From Episyrphus balteatus (Eukaryota > Arthropoda > Insecta > Diptera > Syrphidae), in assembly GCF_945859705.1 (NCBI RefSeq), contig NC_079135.1:26978179-27042178 (forward strand): DNA of 64,000 nucleotides, written 5' to 3'. The notes under the pieces are model-generated. The model was not told where the DNA came from and did not search any database. It saw nothing but the letters and a program-made list of their open reading frames with translations. Positions within the stretch are counted from its first letter, which is position 1; each line of letters starts with the position of its first letter. This document shows positions 63,501 to 64,000 of the stretch, in pieces. The position numbers were made by a program, and so were the translations under genes.

Positions 63501-64000
63501 TCGACTTTTGTCGTCGACTTTTGTCGTCGACTTTTGTCGTCGACTTTTGTCGTCGACTTTTGTCGTCGACTTTTGTCGTCGACTTTTGTCGTCGACTTTA
63601 ATCGTCGACTTTTGTCGTCGACTTTTGTCGTCGACTTTTGTCGTCGACTTTAGTCGTCGACTTTTGTCGTCGAATTTAATCGTTGACTTTTGTCGTCGAC
63701 TTTTGTCGTCTACTTTTGTCGTCGACTTTAGTCGTCGATTTTTGTCGTCGACTTTTGTCGTTGACTTTTGTCGTCGACTTTTGTCGTCGACTTTTGTCGT
63801 CGACTTTTGTCGTCGACTTTTGTCGTCGACTTTAATGGTCGACTTTAATGGTCGACTTTTGTCGTCGACTTTAGTCGTCGACTTTAGTCGTCGACTTTTG
63901 TCGTCGACTTTAGTCGTCGACTTTAATCGTTGACTTTTGTCGTCGACTTTTGTCGTCGACTTTTGTCGTCGACTTTTGTAGTCGACTTTTGTCGTCGACT
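57555..64000. repeat. 13-bp satellite array (GTCGTCGACTTTT), open at the right edge
   Basis: About 480 units of 13 bp, most holding the palindrome GTCGAC. Main variants end in TTTT, TTTA (GTCGTCGACTTTA) or read as TTAATCGTTGAC or TTAATGGTCGAC. The left 150 bp are diverged units; the array becomes regular from about 57940. Period 13 and lack of stops create frames such as SSTFVVDFCRRLL repeats on the plus strand and KSTTKVDDKSRRQ repeats on the minus strand. None has gene-like signals. The array reaches the last base of the window, so its full length is unknown. Confidence 0.95.
57717..57936. mobile_element. 220-bp MITE inserted in the 13-bp satellite
   Basis: TIRs CACTGAGGGAAAA (left) and TTTTCCCTTGGTG (right) are flanked by TA on both sides (57715-57716 and 57937-57938), which fits Tc1/mariner-type insertion. 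The inner segment CGTAAAATCAATGCAAACCA matches the MITE at 13524-13879. It sits in the diverged edge of the array, and satellite resumes directly after it. Confidence 0.88.

Noticed and set aside
58073..63933. Many frames with SSTFVVDFCRRLL or KSTTKVDDKSRRQ repeats
   Set aside because: Translation of a 13-bp satellite in several frames gives the same 13-residue period. No gene signals are present.

Overview
This is eukaryotic, very AT-rich nuclear DNA with GT-AG introns, TATA-box promoters and AATAAA poly(A) signals. The protein families point to a higher fly (Brachycera) that is not Drosophila: short alanine-rich cuticle proteins with a four-codon first exon (MFKY or MFKF), a TTLL3-type tubulin glycylase, and a small RBM46/A1CF-type RNA-binding protein. 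The species cannot be named from the window. Only about a tenth is host coding sequence. The rest is transposon-derived or tandemly repeated.

Host genes. Six intact cuticle-protein genes lie at 939-1470(-), 5545-5995(-), 21594-22072(+), 27060-27547(-), 51959-52440(+) and 56602-57062(-). A truncated seventh lies at 42804-42931(-). All share one architecture: TATA box, 12-nt first exon, short intron, one alanine-rich exon. They form a dispersed cluster expanded by duplication. Between them sit a three-exon TTLL3-like glycylase (14549-20995, +, 888 aa, 3.7-kb first intron) and a three-exon, 207-aa RRM protein (36984-37726, -) resembling the RBM46/tumorous-testis group. The cuticle proteins are structural, the glycylase acts on axonemal tubulin, and the RRM protein is probably a post-transcriptional regulator. 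Nothing suggests they form one pathway.

Mobile DNA. A jockey/CR1-superfamily non-LTR retrotransposon occupies about 6600-11280. Its ORF1 has a PHD finger and an RRM-like domain. Its ORF2 has endonuclease and reverse-transcriptase domains. The two reading frames overlap at a canonical -1 slippery heptamer. Non-autonomous elements with readable ends include a hAT element with a perfect 8-bp target duplication (12587-13468), TA-flanked MITEs (13524-13879, 38285-39089, 57717-57936), a Mutator-like foldback with a 9-bp duplication (27679-28284), a foldback centred on a 100-bp palindrome (about 36166-36925), a nested pair (41350-42492), a 5S-rRNA-derived SINE (24768 onward), and five copies of an unclassified family bounded by GAAGTGAAA.

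Tandem DNA. A 3.3-kb array of a 24-bp unit built on an E-box palindrome (30499-33794) is preceded by a short 11-bp array. A 13-bp array with a SalI-type palindrome (GTCGAC) in most units fills 57555-64000 and runs off the end of the window. Both have higher-order structure. The long open frames inside them are by-products of stop-free repeat units and are not annotated as genes.
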